Below, piece by piece: positions 9,183 to 20,156 of a stretch of 64,000 bases of DNA. The notes below the pieces were generated by a model that was not told the DNA's origin, made no database searches, and saw nothing but the letters and a program-made list of their open reading frames with translations. The stretch comes from Homoserinimonas sp. (lineage in GTDB: Bacteria > Actinomycetota > Actinomycetes > Actinomycetales > Microbacteriaceae), in NCBI GenBank assembly GCA_023957835.1, contig JAMLGP010000001.1, positions 1,171,575 through 1,235,574 on the forward strand, written 5' to 3'. The position numbers and the translations under genes were made by a program. Position 1 is the stretch's first letter. Each line of letters starts with the position of its first letter.

Positions 9183-12100
9183 TCATCGAATCATCGGCAG
9201 AAAGCCCGCCCCTAGTAATGTCCCAAGTGTAAAACTCGGCTTAAACTTGATAGTGACCCCGTTCTTAGGCATAGCAGGTTTCGTCGGCAAATTAGCGTAC
9301 TTTTCTTCAGCCATCGGGTTTAGGATATTCTTCAGCGAAGCCCTACCTTGCGTATCTCTAAGTTCCACAAAGACTCGCTGCTCGACCGCCCTAAGCTCAT
9401 TTCCAACCTTTTCCACGCGATACACAGTGATTTGTTTCACTTCAAGACTCTTGAACCTAACATTATATCTATGTTGGAGAAGGCGTCGCATTATATTAAT
9501 CGACATTCCAACATAGTCTTCCCCATCAGCAAATTGAATAATATAAATGCCCGAGTTGTCCCACCCCGGGTCCCAGACTTCCTCTTTCCCGCTGAGGTCC
9601 ATCTGGTTGATGGGGTCGTTTGGGTAGTTGTAGTTGTTGGTGACTCCGCCTTCGATGGGGTCTACCGACAGGAACCTGCCCAGGCCGGGAACATACTGTC
9701 TGACGCCCATCTCTACCGTGGCGATACTGCCAGCGTGTTCATACAGTTTCAGGTGCTGCCCCGTATAGCCATGATCGGCATCCCCCGGCAGATTATCCGG
9801 TACCGCCTCATCGGCAGTCGTGGTGCCGATTAGGCCGCTATTTGGGTCGATGGGTTGCCCGAACGGGTCATAATCGACCCTGTCCCCCTGCCTTGTACCG
9901 TCTTCATCGGTCGTGATGATTGTGTTGCCGTATAGATCCCCATAGGACCACAATTGGCCGGTCGGTTTCACTGTCACCGTGACCGCACCTGGTAGGGAGA
10001 GAGTGTATTGGAGGAGGTTTCCTGCCTCATCCAGGACCGAATCGACCCCGCCAGTACTGTAACGGTAAGTATCGGTCGTAGACCCAACAGTTTGGGTGCG
10101 CGAAACGATCATCCCGGTGGCATCCCGCAGATAGGTCACCTGATCTCCAGAATCCAGGATCGTAGCTATATGCCGATCCTGAATGTCATAAGTGAGCTCC
10201 TGATCAGCCAACCTCGTCGTATTCCCGTGCCCGTCATAGGTGAGATCCTGCGAGGCCAGGCCAGCAGTTACCGGATTCGAACCCGACACCGCAGCAGACA
10301 CCTCAGTTGAAGTGAGCCGGTCGGCATAGTCGTAACAGTAATCCGTCACCTGCGGGGTACCACCCTGGAAAGTGGACACCAGTCGGGTACGGTTACCATC
10401 CATACCGGCATACTCGTTTACCCCACAGGAACCGGAAGCCGCAAACGCATACTGCAACACATAATCCGGAATCACCGCCTGAATCAACCGGCCTGCAGCA
10501 TCAAACGTATAGTCAGACACCCGCGTAGCCAGACCATCCTCAAGTGTGGTCTTCAAAATCCTGCCCGATTGGGAACGAACCACCGACTCGGTGACCGAAT
10601 CCTGGCCCGGAAACTCGAACGACTGCGAAACACCACGACCAGCATCATCCCGCACCAGACCGGTCAACTCGCTCCCGTTACCGTAAACCACCCCTTGCAG
10701 TAGCCCAGTGTTCGGGTCATAGGTCGGGTCGGCTACCGTAACCGAGTTCAACTTGACTTTTTCATCCTTGCCGTCGGCGTCATACTCAAACGACTCCACC
10801 ACCGGAGAGGCTCCAGCGATATTCGTCGTCACCGTCAACACCCGACCGGTCTGCGACTCGTAGGCGGTAACCGTTTCGGTACCCCAATAGTCAGTCGAAG
10901 ACACTATTCGACCCAGCAGGTCAGTGGTCACCGAAGTCGTCACCGCGGTGGGCGGCGTCGAATTGATCGTCTCGGTCGTTTCAACTGTTACCAGACTCGA
11001 GGCCACCTGATAGTCGATCGTGAGGGTGCGGGACGGGTCGGGGGATTTGGCCGGGACATCCGTCTGGATGACTCTTCCTCGCTCATCCAAGGTCAGACAC
11101 GACCAGGTCGAATCGCCGGAACGTTTCGTACCGACAGTGCGACCCCAATAGTCATAGACGTAGTCGATCGACACCTCAGAGCCCTGGCCCGTGCCCGCGG
11201 TCGGTCCGGTGATTGTCTTAAGGAATCCGTACTGCCTGGTCGAAGTCGGCACCCCACAAATCGCACCCTGGCCCCACGTATTCACTGTGTCGGAGTCGCC
11301 GTAATACACCGAAGTTGTGCCCTTGTCGGCGGAAGGGGGGTTAGCCCCGGCCGCCTCGAGGGCGGCTGGAAGGTATCGGCCCAGCCGACGCAAGTGTCCG
11401 TTGGCTTCCGTCGGGGACTCGTAGGTGATAGCCGTAGTCAGTGCGAGACCGTCCGGGTCGATTGTGCTCGCGGTCAGGAGCCCAAGCCACGGATTGTCGT
11501 AACTGTTCCCGGTGACCAGATCGGTGAGCTGGCTTGAGCTCACGCCCCCACCCGAAGGTGCCTCATCGTGCACAGTCGTTCGGGTGACGAGGCCGTAGTC
11601 CGGCGATAGCGAACTACCCGGCACCGCGACCAAACCTGAGTCGGAAGGTTTCTTCCAGAGCAATTGCAGTTTCGCTGCCGCCTCCCGGTCGGCGAATTGG
11701 ACCCGAATCCGCATTCTCTGCCCAGCGGTTGCGGTTATCGGCAAACCGTCCGCGGGCACCGTGGTGACCCCGGCCGTGGTCGAATCGACCGATAGCACGC
11801 GAATGTTGTCGAGATAGATTCGGACCGAATCCTTGACCTCAATGCTCGCTCCGAGCCGGTATTCACCACTCTCGGGGAAGGTGATCAGCCCAGTAGCTGA
11901 AAGCGACCAACCGTCCGCGGAATAGCCCGACCAATCTACGATCGGGGCAGCGGTCGCCCAGTTTCGATCTAGCGCGCCGCCCGCGATGGTCTCCAATCCG
12001 TCGGAGTAGCGCACCGGCAGCCCGGCGAAGTTCGCGTTCGGAAAGTAGCTGACCGCAAGACCCGCCAGACCGCCATCCACTTCGGTGCTCGTGTGCGCTG

Positions 12101-15100
12101 GCGTGATCGGACAAGAGCTCAACGGTTCGCGGTTCGCGTCGAAGCAGGATGCCGGCGCCGGGCCGTAGGCATCGGTCGCCCGGTCCTGATCGTCGAAGAT
12201 CGTCGTCGACTTCAAATCGCGATCAACGTCGGTTACCGACAGAAGCTGATCCTTCTGGCTCCACTCGAATTCGCTCGAATAACCCATTGCACTTGTCGCC
12301 GAAAGCTTGCGGAACGCCTCGTCGTAGGTCACGGTAGCGGCGTGGCTGCCGCCCGGCAGGCTGAGCCCTGCAACGTCTACATAGGTTGTCGCGATGCCGA
12401 CGCTGAAAGGCACGTAGCTATAGGTCTTCGCCGGTCGATCGCCGATCGTGACTCCGTCCGGGGCTGGGAGGATTACCTGATCGACTTTGCCGGAAGAATT
12501 ATAGGAAACTTGCGTAAACACTGCAGGCGTTTCGTCGTCGCGGCCGGCATCCGCCAAGAGCCAGTCGTTCATGCCGGCGTCGCGAAGCGCAACGAGTCGA
12601 CCCTGCCCGTCGTATTGGAAGTCGGCTATGGCGTTCCCCGGGTAGACGAGCCGAACCAGATTGCCGCTGCTGTCATACAGCAGTTCAACCCTCTGGCTCG
12701 AGCCTCCGGGCAGTGTCGGTGGGTAGGTGATCGCGCAAAGCATCCCGATCGGTGCCGGGCTGAATCCCGACGGCACACTACAGCCCCCGTTGCCTGAAGC
12801 AGGCTGGTAACTGAAGGTAACTTTGCGATAATAGTTCCCGCCCACCTTTGAGAGCGGATCGGCCGCATAGGAAAGCCTGCCATCGCTGGCGTATTGCAAC
12901 ACAGGGTTGGTCGGTTTCCTCGCGTCGGTCGGGGATGAGACCCCGGCGACCTGACCGGTCGGAGTGAAAGTGTAAACCGTCCCGTCCTCCTCGGTGAGGC
13001 TGACTCCGCCGAGCTCGTCTCTGGCTACCGTCGCATACTCCCCGATCGGCGCCTCCCAACCCCCATCCGAAACCCTCGTGTAGGTGTGGGTGCCCCCAGT
13101 CACGTCGGTAAAGACCACGCTGCGCTCACTGATCTTTGCCGAAGTGTAATAGCCGGCAAGACCGGCCAGCGGGGTTGAGGGCGACCAACCCGCGGGAAGA
13201 ATCTGGGTCTTAGGAGCCAGCCAACTCGGCGGGATCGCAAACGGATCCTCTGTGCCCTTCTGCAACCGGATTCCGAGGTTGGCCTGCTCGAGATCCGTGT
13301 TACGGAATTCGACACGAATGTCGTAAATTCCGGCGGTCAGATTCACTGCCGCCTTGTCGGTGATGGTCCAGTCGGGCTTCGCCGTATCCCACTGGTCGTA
13401 CCAGGTGGTCCAGCTGGATGCCCCTTCTGCCTTGATGAACACCCTCGCACCCAGGGAGTGTTGCAGCCATGGTTTATAGGAGCCAGCATCCGCGGAACCG
13501 ATCTTCAGCTTGCCCTCCCAGCGGACCATGAACTTCTGGTACGGAACTGCGGGAGACGGAGGAGTCTCGGCATTCCAGGTCCCCCCGGGCACGGCATCCA
13601 GTCGCACCAGCACCGGGGTCTTGCCATCGAATGAATAGTCTTCGGTCGGGGCGCCGGTGGGTTGAGCCAGGTAGTAGGAGCCAGTCAGCCCATACCTCGT
13701 CTCGATGCCGCTGTTGTAGGAGAAGGTCATGCCGATCGGGCCGCCCAAGGTCTGGATCGACGGACCTGGAAAAGCCAGTGAGGCATTGCCGGTAGCCAGG
13801 TTGACCGTGACCGGCCCAGCGGAATCCGTTGGTGAGGGACCAGTCGCCCCGAGCCGAAGGTCCACTTTGAAACTATTCGCCCAACCGGAGTCGAAAGGTT
13901 CGGTGCCGTCGTCAACTTCGACACCCCAACTGTAGACGCCACCGTCTTGCAAAACTCCAGTGGGAACCTGCCAGGTTGGGCTGGAAAGCCAGCCAGAGGA
14001 AACCACGGTCCCGGTTCCAGGCTGCGGTCCGGTACCTATCGTGAAGCGGTAGGGAGCCGCGGGCATCGTGTCGCCGTCAGGGTTGGTCGCGGCACTGACG
14101 CTCAACGTGGGGGTCAGGGTCGAGACGATCGACTCGTCTGCGGGAACGGCACTGCCCTGGCTGACTCTCGATGGTTGCTGGGTCGTGAACGAGAATACTT
14201 CGTTCGTTGTCCCCGTCGGATACACGTCGAATAGTCCATAGAATTCGTCTCGGACCTCAGCAGTCCAGACGTATTCGGTCTGCTCTTCGAGCACGCCAGC
14301 AGGCACATGGTAGGCGACCTTCCCATCCACCCACTCGGATGCAAAGATGGCGTGGTCTTTGACCTCTTGTGCGGTCGTGGCATCTGAGGCTTTAGCAAGA
14401 TAGTAACGAAGTGTCGGGTGTTGAACGGCCTGATTAAAAGCCAGCTCGGCGTGGAGCCATGGACGCAGCGGCGCGTGGGTCGCCCCGTTGGCGGGCGCGC
14501 CGGCATCCCCGCCAATCAAATTCGTAATCGCCGACTTCGCCTTATACGAAATAACCAATTGAACCGAAAGACCTTTATAGCTGTATGCATTGACGTCCCC
14601 GCCGCGCAGAATGAGCGTCTTGCCGGACTGGCCCGCCTCGACCCAAGCCGCGAATTGCCTTCCTAGCGGTTCTGCTGAGCCACCCCCGAATGAGGTGGTC
14701 GTCCAGTAGTAAGTGAGGTAGGTCCCGAGGCAGTTATAGCCGGTGCAGGAAGCTACATAGACACTCGTGTTGTAGCCGTTCGCAGTGCCGTCGATCCTGG
14801 TCCCGTACAGTATGGTTCCGAGGACCTGGCTATTCGAGGTGATCAACGAGGAGTAGTTGAACCCGACCACGGTCCGCCAGTATCTCGGACCTTGAGGTTG
14901 CCCTGGATTCCCCACTCGAACCATGTCGTTCGCAGTTGCACCGTCAGATTTGAATCCGCGGATCAAATTCGGGTTCGGAGTCAAGGTCGGGTCGACGAAT
15001 ACCGGGAACACTCGCTCGGGTTCCTGCAACCATTTCAAGCTTGGCCGAAGAATCAGTTCAAACTCGCCTTTCTTGGAGCTGGTGCTTTGTAATTCTGCCG

Positions 15101-16010
15101 CTACCGCTGCCGAGGCGGGTTCACTCTTACCTTCTACCCCGCTTGAATCCCACATCCTCGGGGCAGGAATAGCAAAGACGAGAGTTCCGCGTTCGTCATA
15201 GAACTCGAAATCTCCATACTCGCTGACTTTGCTCGTCAAACCAGGGGCAGTTATTTTCCATTGGAATACTGCCTCGTCACTATTTTGGCCTAGAACCAAC
15301 AGCTCCTTCACCCCACTCGGATTCACCTCGAAATCCAGATCCACTCCGGGGAGGACACTTGGGTAGGTCACTGCGTCTCGGCCTTCGATCGCGATTCCGG
15401 TGCCGGCATCGCGCTTTCTGGCCGTCTCAACAACGGCTTCACTCTTAGCTGTTCCAACCATCTGAAAGCTGACAGTATGTTCACCGATCGTCACGCGGTA
15501 TCCTTCAGCTGCGTCTTTCCCGAACTCTGGGTCCATCGGGTGCAGAGCAACCTTCAGGTCCCCGGTTGACCGATCCTGAACCACCGAAGTATCAATTCTT
15601 TCCCACACCCCCGGCGCGGTCTCCATGTTCTTGGGCTGTTCCGAAATCACAGCAGCGCTTGTACCGTCAGGCAAAGTGAAGTAGTCCGTGGTGGCGTCGC
15701 GAGAAGAGGGGGTCAGTTTGAGTAGCTCTTCCACAGAAAGTGATGGGACTACGGGTCTGGACTCGTCCGGGTCGATTGGCTGCGCACCAACCGGTTCATC
15801 CCTAAACTCCCCCCAAGTTTCGGTCAGACTCTCACTCGAGCTCCCAGGGGAATCCAGCGGGTCAAGCCCTTGCCTGGGGTGCAATAGCGTGCTGGTATCA
15901 ATCGAGTCGAAAGCCTCAGCAGGGCCGACCCCTAAAGTCAGACATAGTATGGCAACTAAAGCCGCGGCAATACCGGTGAAAGTTCCTGAGAAGCGCCCTT
16001 GATCCCCCAT
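9183..16010 (-). CDS. Secreted Rhs/YD-repeat polymorphic toxin with C-terminal GIY-YIG nuclease tip
   Basis: A 2275-residue WapA-like protein. The start is the ATG at 16010, since AAGGAGG lies 7 nt before it and a signal peptide ending VGPAEA follows; the ATG at 16031 is upstream of that Shine-Dalgarno. A large N-terminal region is followed by two PA14-like modules (about residues 770-930 and 1310-1465), YD repeats (~1040-1290 and ~1500-2050) and the Rhs core end [13 protein letters not shown] near 2107. The last ~135 residues are a distinct, AT-richer tip. It carries GIYIIQF, DYVGMS, an Arg-rich helix, [11 protein letters not shown] and LKNILNP, matching the GIY, YIG, Arg, Glu and Asn elements of GIY-YIG nucleases. 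The protein is probably exported and delivers the nuclease to competitors. Its core is repeated inverted at 16203 and 18144. Confidence 0.9.
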   Translation of the reverse strand: MGDQGRFSGTFTGIAAALVAILCLTLGVGPAEAFDSIDTSTLLHPRQGLDPLDSPGSSSESLTETWGEFRDEPVGAQPIDPDESRPVVPSLSVEELLKLTPSSRDATTDYFTLPDGTSAAVISEQPKNMETAPGVWERIDTSVVQDRSTGDLKVALHPMDPEFGKDAAEGYRVTIGEHTVSFQMVGTAKSEAVVETARKRDAGTGIAIEGRDAVTYPSVLPGVDLDFEVNPSGVKELLVLGQNSDEAVFQWKITAPGLTSKVSEYGDFEFYDERGTLVFAIPAPRMWDSSGVEGKSEPASAAVAAELQSTSSKKGEFELILRPSLKWLQEPERVFPVFVDPTLTPNPNLIRGFKSDGATANDMVRVGNPGQPQGPRYWRTVVGFNYSSLITSNSQVLGTILYGTRIDGTANGYNTSVYVASCTGYNCLGTYLTYYWTTTSFGGGSAEPLGRQFAAWVEAGQSGKTLILRGGDVNAYSYKGLSVQLVISYKAKSAITNLIGGDAGAPANGATHAPLRPWLHAELAFNQAVQHPTLRYYLAKASDATTAQEVKDHAIFASEWVDGKVAYHVPAGVLEEQTEYVWTAEVRDEFYGLFDVYPTGTTNEVFSFTTQQPSRVSQGSAVPADESIVSTLTPTLSVSAATNPDGDTMPAAPYRFTIGTGPQPGTGTVVSSGWLSSPTWQVPTGVLQDGGVYSWGVEVDDGTEPFDSGWANSFKVDLRLGATGPSPTDSAGPVTVNLATGNASLAFPGPSIQTLGGPIGMTFSYNSGIETRYGLTGSYYLAQPTGAPTEDYSFDGKTPVLVRLDAVPGGTWNAETPPSPAVPYQKFMVRWEGKLKIGSADAGSYKPWLQHSLGARVFIKAEGASSWTTWYDQWDTAKPDWTITDKAAVNLTAGIYDIRVEFRNTDLEQANLGIRLQKGTEDPFAIPPSWLAPKTQILPAGWSPSTPLAGLAGYYTSAKISERSVVFTDVTGGTHTYTRVSDGGWEAPIGEYATVARDELGGVSLTEEDGTVYTFTPTGQVAGVSSPTDARKPTNPVLQYASDGRLSYAADPLSKVGGNYYRKVTFSYQPASGNGGCSVPSGFSPAPIGMLCAITYPPTLPGGSSQRVELLYDSSGNLVRLVYPGNAIADFQYDGQGRLVALRDAGMNDWLLADAGRDDETPAVFTQVSYNSSGKVDQVILPAPDGVTIGDRPAKTYSYVPFSVGIATTYVDVAGLSLPGGSHAATVTYDEAFRKLSATSAMGYSSEFEWSQKDQLLSVTDVDRDLKSTTIFDDQDRATDAYGPAPASCFDANREPLSSCPITPAHTSTEVDGGLAGLAVSYFPNANFAGLPVRYSDGLETIAGGALDRNWATAAPIVDWSGYSADGWSLSATGLITFPESGEYRLGASIEVKDSVRIYLDNIRVLSVDSTTAGVTTVPADGLPITATAGQRMRIRVQFADREAAAKLQLLWKKPSDSGLVAVPGSSLSPDYGLVTRTTVHDEAPSGGGVSSSQLTDLVTGNSYDNPWLGLLTASTIDPDGLALTTAITYESPTEANGHLRRLGRYLPAALEAAGANPPSADKGTTSVYYGDSDTVNTWGQGAICGVPTSTRQYGFLKTITGPTAGTGQGSEVSIDYVYDYWGRTVGTKRSGDSTWSCLTLDERGRVIQTDVPAKSPDPSRTLTIDYQVASSLVTVETTETINSTPPTAVTTSVTTDLLGRIVSSTDYWGTETVTAYESQTGRVLTVTTNIAGASPVVESFEYDADGKDEKVKLNSVTVADPTYDPNTGLLQGVVYGNGSELTGLVRDDAGRGVSQSFEFPGQDSVTESVVRSQSGRILKTTLEDGLATRVSDYTFDAAGRLIQAVIPDYVLQYAFAASGSCGVNEYAGMDGNRTRLVSTFQGGTPQVTDYCYDYADRLTSTEVSAAVSGSNPVTAGLASQDLTYDGHGNTTRLADQELTYDIQDRHIATILDSGDQVTYLRDATGMIVSRTQTVGSTTDTYRYSTGGVDSVLDEAGNLLQYTLSLPGAVTVTVKPTGQLWSYGDLYGNTIITTDEDGTRQGDRVDYDPFGQPIDPNSGLIGTTTADEAVPDNLPGDADHGYTGQHLKLYEHAGSIATVEMGVRQYVPGLGRFLSVDPIEGGVTNNYNYPNDPINQMDLSGKEEVWDPGWDNSGIYIIQFADGEDYVGMSINIMRRLLQHRYNVRFKSLEVKQITVYRVEKVGNELRAVEQRVFVELRDTQGRASLKNILNPMAEEKYANLPTKPAMPKNGVTIKFKPSFTLGTLLGAGFLPMIR
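9591..10458 (-). repeat. Rhs core repeat, copy 1 (in the expressed gene)
   Basis: The segment encoding [12 protein letters not shown] to the end of the core (NPINQ-type border, DLSG). It is in inverted orientation to copies 2 and 3. Positions 9635-10362 are identical base for base to 18197-18924 (728 bp), and 10169-10439 are identical to 16222-16492 (271 bp). The variable tip begins immediately beyond the lower-coordinate end. Confidence 0.95.
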
Positions 16011-16068
16011 GATGATTCCTCCTTGAATCATCGAAGTTGCCCTGAGTATTCCTCATAGGCTTGGCGTG

Positions 16069-16097
16069 AATGTAGCACTGAATCAAGTTGTTGTAAA
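16069..16097 (-). promoter_or_regulatory. Candidate sigma-70-type promoter of the Rhs gene
   Basis: On the minus strand TTTACA (16092-16097) and TACATT (16069-16074) are separated by exactly 17 bp. Transcription would begin about 50 bp before the preferred ATG at 16010. The promoter lies between Rhs core copies 1 and 2, so it would move together with the N-terminal coding part in an inversion. Confidence 0.5.
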
Positions 16098-16197
16098 TAG
16101 AAATTAATGCGCCTAGACTTGACAGGCGTCTAATTTGATTCTTTTCGGAATAATTATCGCCATACCGGGACAGCTCGATAAATTGTGTCGCAACTCA

Positions 16198-17589
16198 ATG
16201 GGGTTGCAGTATGTGTTTGCTGCTTCCGGTTCCTGTGGGGTAAACGAGTATGCCGGTATGGATGGTAACCGTACCCGACTGGTGTCCACTTTCCAGGGTG
16301 GTACCCCGCAGGTGACGGATTACTGTTACGACTATGCCGACCGGCTCACTTCAACTGAGGTGTCTGCTGCGGTGTCGGGTTCGAATCCGGTAACTGCTGG
16401 CCTGGCCTCGCAGGATCTCACCTATGACGGGCACGGGAATACGACGAGGTTGGCTGATCAGGAGCTCACTTATGACATTCAGGATCGGCATACAGCCACG
16501 ATCCTGGATTCTGGGGATCGGGTGACCTATCTGCGGGATGCGTCTGGGAGTATCGTTTCGCGCACCCAAACCATAGGCACAGCCACTGATACTTACCGTT
16601 ACAGTACTGGCGGGGTCGATTCGGTCCTGGATGAGGCAGGTAACCTCCTCCAATACACTCTCTCCCTACCAGGTGCGGTCACGGTGACAGTGAAACCGAC
16701 CGGCGAATTGTGGTCGTATGGGGATCTATATGGCAACACGATCATCTCTACCGATGAAGACGGTACAAGGCAGGGGGACAGGGTCGATTATGACCCGTTC
16801 GGGCAACCCATCGACCCGAATACCGGCCTAATCGGCACCACGACTGCCGATGAGGCGGTACCGGATAATCTGCCGGGGGATGCCGATCATGGCTATACGG
16901 GGCAGCACCTGAAACTGTATGAACACGCGGGCAGTATCGCCACGGTAGAGATGGGAGTAAGACAATATGTTCCTGGCCTGGGCAGGTTCCTATCGGTAGA
17001 CCCCATCGAAGGCGGAGTCACCAACAGTTACAACTACCCAAACGACCCCATCAACCAAACGGACCTGACCGGTGCGATCATCGGGGTGCGAATTTCAAAT
17101 GACGCAAACTCTAACGTTTGGAAATATTCCCATATATATAGATTGGGCAAGACTTCAATGTCTGGAGTGCAGATCGCAAACGACGTCAAAACGAACTTTG
17201 GTTCCGTGTTTCCACCGTTGTGGCGTCTAGATCACAAGTATGACAGTATCCAGCTAACTCATACGGGTCAGAAGTTGGATACGGCAATGGGCGGGTTAGA
17301 ATTCACTCGTGTGACCGCCGGCGACGTCAAGGTCGTTAGCATAAGTGATCAATCATGGGTTCTTGAGCCGAGACCAGGCCATCCGGCTTACCCAGGGGGT
17401 GTCTCTTTCTACATATGGTCTAGTGATGGAGTCGCCTATTTGAGGGTCAGCGGGTATTCTTCAGGGCCAACGCCTGGTGGGAGTGTTGAAGCCTACGATA
17501 TTTTTTCATGGCTCTACTGGTCAAACTTCGAAAATTCGATTCGATATCAAATTATGGGAATCAGATTCTCGAGACCCCCAGTTCAATAG
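16198..17589 (+). CDS. Orphan Rhs core cassette with tip 2 (probably silent)
   Basis: A 5'-truncated Rhs cassette of about 463 residues, on the strand opposite to the main gene. From 16203 it encodes the same core as the main Rhs ([12 protein letters not shown] to the [11 protein letters not shown] border at ~17071), followed by a new tip of ~170 residues beginning [10 protein letters not shown]. There is no signal peptide, and no ribosome-binding site before the in-frame ATG at 16198 or the TTG at 16135. It thus looks like a stored tip awaiting fusion to the N-terminal part. The tip is rich in Trp, Tyr and Ser ([20 protein letters not shown]) and matches no toxin family I know. A small membrane protein gene follows after 18 bp. 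Confidence 0.7.
   Translation: MGLQYVFAASGSCGVNEYAGMDGNRTRLVSTFQGGTPQVTDYCYDYADRLTSTEVSAAVSGSNPVTAGLASQDLTYDGHGNTTRLADQELTYDIQDRHTATILDSGDRVTYLRDASGSIVSRTQTIGTATDTYRYSTGGVDSVLDEAGNLLQYTLSLPGAVTVTVKPTGELWSYGDLYGNTIISTDEDGTRQGDRVDYDPFGQPIDPNTGLIGTTTADEAVPDNLPGDADHGYTGQHLKLYEHAGSIATVEMGVRQYVPGLGRFLSVDPIEGGVTNSYNYPNDPINQTDLTGAIIGVRISNDANSNVWKYSHIYRLGKTSMSGVQIANDVKTNFGSVFPPLWRLDHKYDSIQLTHTGQKLDTAMGGLEFTRVTAGDVKVVSISDQSWVLEPRPGHPAYPGGVSFYIWSSDGVAYLRVSGYSSGPTPGGSVEAYDIFSWLYWSNFENSIRYQIMGIRFSRPPVQ
16203..17071 (+). repeat. Rhs core repeat, copy 2 (inverted relative to copy 1)
   Basis: Homology starts at GTTGCAGTATG (16203) and ends at the core/tip border near 17071. Positions 16222-16492 are identical to the reverse complement of 10169-10439. 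Further downstream scattered differences appear, such as TGSIV-type changes in [18 protein letters not shown] against [18 protein letters not shown]. Confidence 0.93.
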
Positions 17590-17607
17590 ACTTGAGAGGT
17601 AGCTAAA

Positions 17608-17940
17608 ATGAAATGGACAAAATCTGATCTGATCTATGCCGGGTTTCTTGCAATCATCGGAGCAATTCTTGAACTTGCCGGGCGAACATATTTGACTGGA
17701 CTTTGGCCGCTTGTTGCAACTTGGCTACTAGCATTCCCGCTCTCCCCCCTCTGTTTCCTAATAGATGTTTTCTTGGGGGTAATGTTGGGAATGGCTTTTG
17801 GGAATGCAATAGCGATACCCGTTGTGGTAGTCTTGGACGCGATCATTCTGTACGCGGCGGGTCTTTTGCAGGCGAATGTACTACGTCGAGTCGTTCATCA
17901 CAGACGGGCGACACTACCGAATGGGCACAGCCGTACATGA
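17608..17940 (+). CDS. Small membrane protein, candidate immunity for Rhs tip 2
   Basis: A 110-residue protein with three to four hydrophobic segments (about residues 9-24, 32-50, 54-66 and 68-90) and a basic tail ending [14 protein letters not shown]. The ATG has GAGAGG upstream. It follows the tip-2 cassette by 18 bp on the same strand, the usual toxin-immunity arrangement. An integral-membrane immunity protein would fit a tip that acts on or at the membrane. Its TGA stop overlaps the ATG of the next open frame (ATGA at 17937-17940). The immunity role rests on position alone. Confidence 0.5.
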   Translation: MKWTKSDLIYAGFLAIIGAILELAGRTYLTGLWPLVATWLLAFPLSPLCFLIDVFLGVMLGMAFGNAIAIPVVVVLDAIILYAAGLLQANVLRRVVHHRRATLPNGHSRT

Positions 17941-19517
17941 CCTTTTTCGAGAGCATCTGCCTACAGATGCCGACTCGTCAGGGCCCTAGTAGATGGGGCT
18001 ACAGAGGTTTACCGGGGGAAGGCTCGTTGAGGGGCCGACAAAATTCCTCTTTGTTCTTGAGATCTGCATCTAAGGTTCTCCCCAGGCCCGTGCAACTGAG
18101 TAGACAGCCGTTGCTAAGACTTGCAACCCGCAATGCGCGGAATGAGTATGCCGGTATGGATGGTAACCGTACCCGACTGGTGTCCACTTTCCGGGTTGGT
18201 ACCCCGCAGGTGACGGATTACTGTTACGACTATGCCGACCGGCTCACTTCAACTGAGGTGTCTGCTGCGGTGTCGGGTTCGAATCCGGTAACTGCTGGCC
18301 TGGCCTCGCAGGATCTCACCTATGACGGGCACGGGAATACGACGAGGTTGGCTGATCAGGAGCTCACTTATGACATTCAGGATCGGCATATAGCTACGAT
18401 CCTGGATTCTGGAGATCAGGTGACCTATCTGCGGGATGCCACCGGGATGATCGTTTCGCGCACCCAAACTGTTGGGTCTACGACCGATACTTACCGTTAC
18501 AGTACTGGCGGGGTCGATTCGGTCCTGGATGAGGCAGGAAACCTCCTCCAATACACTCTCTCCCTACCAGGTGCGGTCACGGTGACAGTGAAACCGACCG
18601 GCCAATTGTGGTCCTATGGGGATCTATACGGCAACACAATCATCACGACCGATGAAGACGGTACAAGGCAGGGGGACAGGGTCGATTATGACCCGTTCGG
18701 GCAACCCATCGACCCAAATAGCGGCCTAATCGGCACCACGACTGCCGATGAGGCGGTACCGGATAATCTGCCGGGGGATGCCGATCATGGCTATACGGGG
18801 CAGCACCTGAAACTGTATGAACACGCTGGCAGTATCGCCACGGTAGAGATGGGCGTCAGACAGTATGTTCCCGGCCTGGGCAGGTTCCTGTCGGTAGACC
18901 CCATCGAAGGCGGAGTCACCAACAGTTACAACTACCCAAACGACCCCATCAACCAGCTCGACTTGACTGGCATGGCGGTGTGTTCTGGGTCCTCCGATGT
19001 CTTGTGCAATATCGGAATGAATGTTGGCAGCATTTTCGTCGGGATCGGCGACGCGGCTACCTTTTGTGTGCTCTGCCTCTTCTTTGGAGAGTCAAGCTTG
19101 ACGGGCATGCTCAGGAACGCTATTGGCGGTGAGTACACGGCACAAGCAGCCGACGAAATCAAATCCAACGGTTTCTATACCTTCGGATCGCTATGGGGCG
19201 GCGCCGCCATCGGTGGTGTCGTTGTCGGTTCATCCACCGTAGGGGTAGCTGCCTATAGCTCAAGAGTCTTCGGAGTACGAAGCAAACTATTCGCCAACGG
19301 CGGAATGGAGTTCAACCCCGAAACTGGCCAAGCCGTAGGAGGCAAGTCGGTGCAAGGGCTACAGGGCTTGCTCAATCAAAAGGGCAACCTCGTGCGCGTT
19401 GGCTGGTCAGTCATTAGTTGGAGACAAACTGGTACTACCACGCAGGCAGTGTTTCGAGTTGGCATCGGGAAAGGCCATCTAGATATCACTCGTGGGCCTT
19501 CGTTGTATTTGTACTGA
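17937..19517 (+). CDS. Orphan Rhs core cassette with tip 3 (probably silent)
   Basis: An open frame of 526 residues from the ATG at 17937. The first ~70 codons (to 18143) do not resemble any Rhs sequence and look like a scar. From 18144 it encodes the Rhs core ([13 protein letters not shown] to the [11 protein letters not shown] border at ~18970). A tip of ~183 residues follows: two hydrophobic stretches ([20 protein letters not shown] and [20 protein letters not shown]), then a polar end with [15 protein letters not shown]. The hydrophobic part could serve membrane passage and the end could be the toxic domain; I cannot name the activity. It has no signal peptide or good ribosome site, apart from coupling to the gene before it. 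Confidence 0.65.
   Translation: MTFFESICLQMPTRQGPSRWGYRGLPGEGSLRGRQNSSLFLRSASKVLPRPVQLSRQPLLRLATRNARNEYAGMDGNRTRLVSTFRVGTPQVTDYCYDYADRLTSTEVSAAVSGSNPVTAGLASQDLTYDGHGNTTRLADQELTYDIQDRHIATILDSGDQVTYLRDATGMIVSRTQTVGSTTDTYRYSTGGVDSVLDEAGNLLQYTLSLPGAVTVTVKPTGQLWSYGDLYGNTIITTDEDGTRQGDRVDYDPFGQPIDPNSGLIGTTTADEAVPDNLPGDADHGYTGQHLKLYEHAGSIATVEMGVRQYVPGLGRFLSVDPIEGGVTNSYNYPNDPINQLDLTGMAVCSGSSDVLCNIGMNVGSIFVGIGDAATFCVLCLFFGESSLTGMLRNAIGGEYTAQAADEIKSNGFYTFGSLWGGAAIGGVVVGSSTVGVAAYSSRVFGVRSKLFANGGMEFNPETGQAVGGKSVQGLQGLLNQKGNLVRVGWSVISWRQTGTTTQAVFRVGIGKGHLDITRGPSLYLY
18144..18970 (+). repeat. Rhs core repeat, copy 3 (inverted relative to copy 1)
   Basis: Compared line by line with the reverse complement of copy 1, positions 18197-18924 are identical to 9635-10362. 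The flanking mismatches are at 18193 and 18196 (CCGGGTTGG against CCAGGGTGG) and at 18925. It lacks the first ~60 bp of the core that copy 2 retains. Perfect identity over 728 bp in a coding repeat, including synonymous sites, implies recent exchange between copies. Confidence 0.95.
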
Positions 19518-19527
19518 GGGGATCACA

Positions 19528-20013
19528 ATGAAAAGTGAATTCGAAATCCTAATACGGTACGCGAAAGCTCGTTTCGGAGACGCCGTGCACTTCGACATTC
19601 GCGGAGACGACGCAATTACCGACGCAGTCATGGTGAACAGGGAAGAAGCGCCAGAAATCGAGGTTATTGCAGTAGGTGAAGACTTTCTGGTGTTCGCGGA
19701 ATCCTTCCGGTTTGAGCCCGCGGTCGAAGGACCAGAGCCCGCATTGGCGGTAATGGATTCGATCATGACCTATGGAATCGTCGAGTTCGGGACGCTGGTT
19801 AGAACTTCCGTCGTTGCAAGTCCGGAGACCGTCCGACGATACAGTCGAATGCCCTGGCGTTGGGAAAGGCGAAGGTGGGTGCCCTGGTCCGGCGAGATCG
19901 CCGATCGGGCAGAACTGGCCAGAGAGTTCGAACTGCCGGATGTTTCAAGCCCACTCGAAACCACCAGCTCCGTCTTGTTTCCAAGCAACAAACCGAGGGT
20001 CGTAAAGAGTTAA
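19528..20013 (+). CDS. Small soluble protein, candidate immunity for Rhs tip 3
   Basis: Encodes 161 residues from the ATG at 19528, which has GAGGGG six bases upstream; a longer frame from 19492 would overlap the Rhs tip. It has no signal or membrane segment. The N-terminal part is acidic (DIRGDDAITDAVMVNREEAPEIE) and the middle holds a basic Trp-rich patch (RMPWRWERRRW). It starts 10 bp after the tip-3 stop codon, so it should be cotranslated with it. Acidic small proteins are common among nuclease immunity proteins, but no family is recognised. Confidence 0.5.
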   Translation: MKSEFEILIRYAKARFGDAVHFDIRGDDAITDAVMVNREEAPEIEVIAVGEDFLVFAESFRFEPAVEGPEPALAVMDSIMTYGIVEFGTLVRTSVVASPETVRRYSRMPWRWERRRWVPWSGEIADRAELAREFELPDVSSPLETTSSVLFPSNKPRVVKS

Positions 20014-20156
20014 GTCGTCTAAGGGACGACCCGATGGCCGCGTCAAGCGATGTTCAAGCCCACCCGCTTCACCACAACTACCGACCCTGCCCGGTTGCTG
20101 GCGCAGCATGTAAGCAGCTAACCGAGTTTGGCAATTTGCCGGCGCCAGGCGCCCTC

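Noticed and set aside
16119..16134. TTGACA at 16119-16124 as plus-strand promoter for cassette 2
   Set aside because: No -10 box at 16-18 bp; the next AT-rich hexamer is 24 bp away. The cassette has no ribosome site either.
16203..18970. Rhs repeats as a CRISPR or transposon array
   Set aside because: The repeats are coding, ~830-870 bp long, in frame with YD-repeat protein; there are no spacers, transposase or terminal inverted repeats.
20014..20030. GTCGTC-TAAGG-GACGAC hairpin as terminator after the last immunity gene
   Set aside because: Only 6 bp of stem and no T-run; too weak to call.
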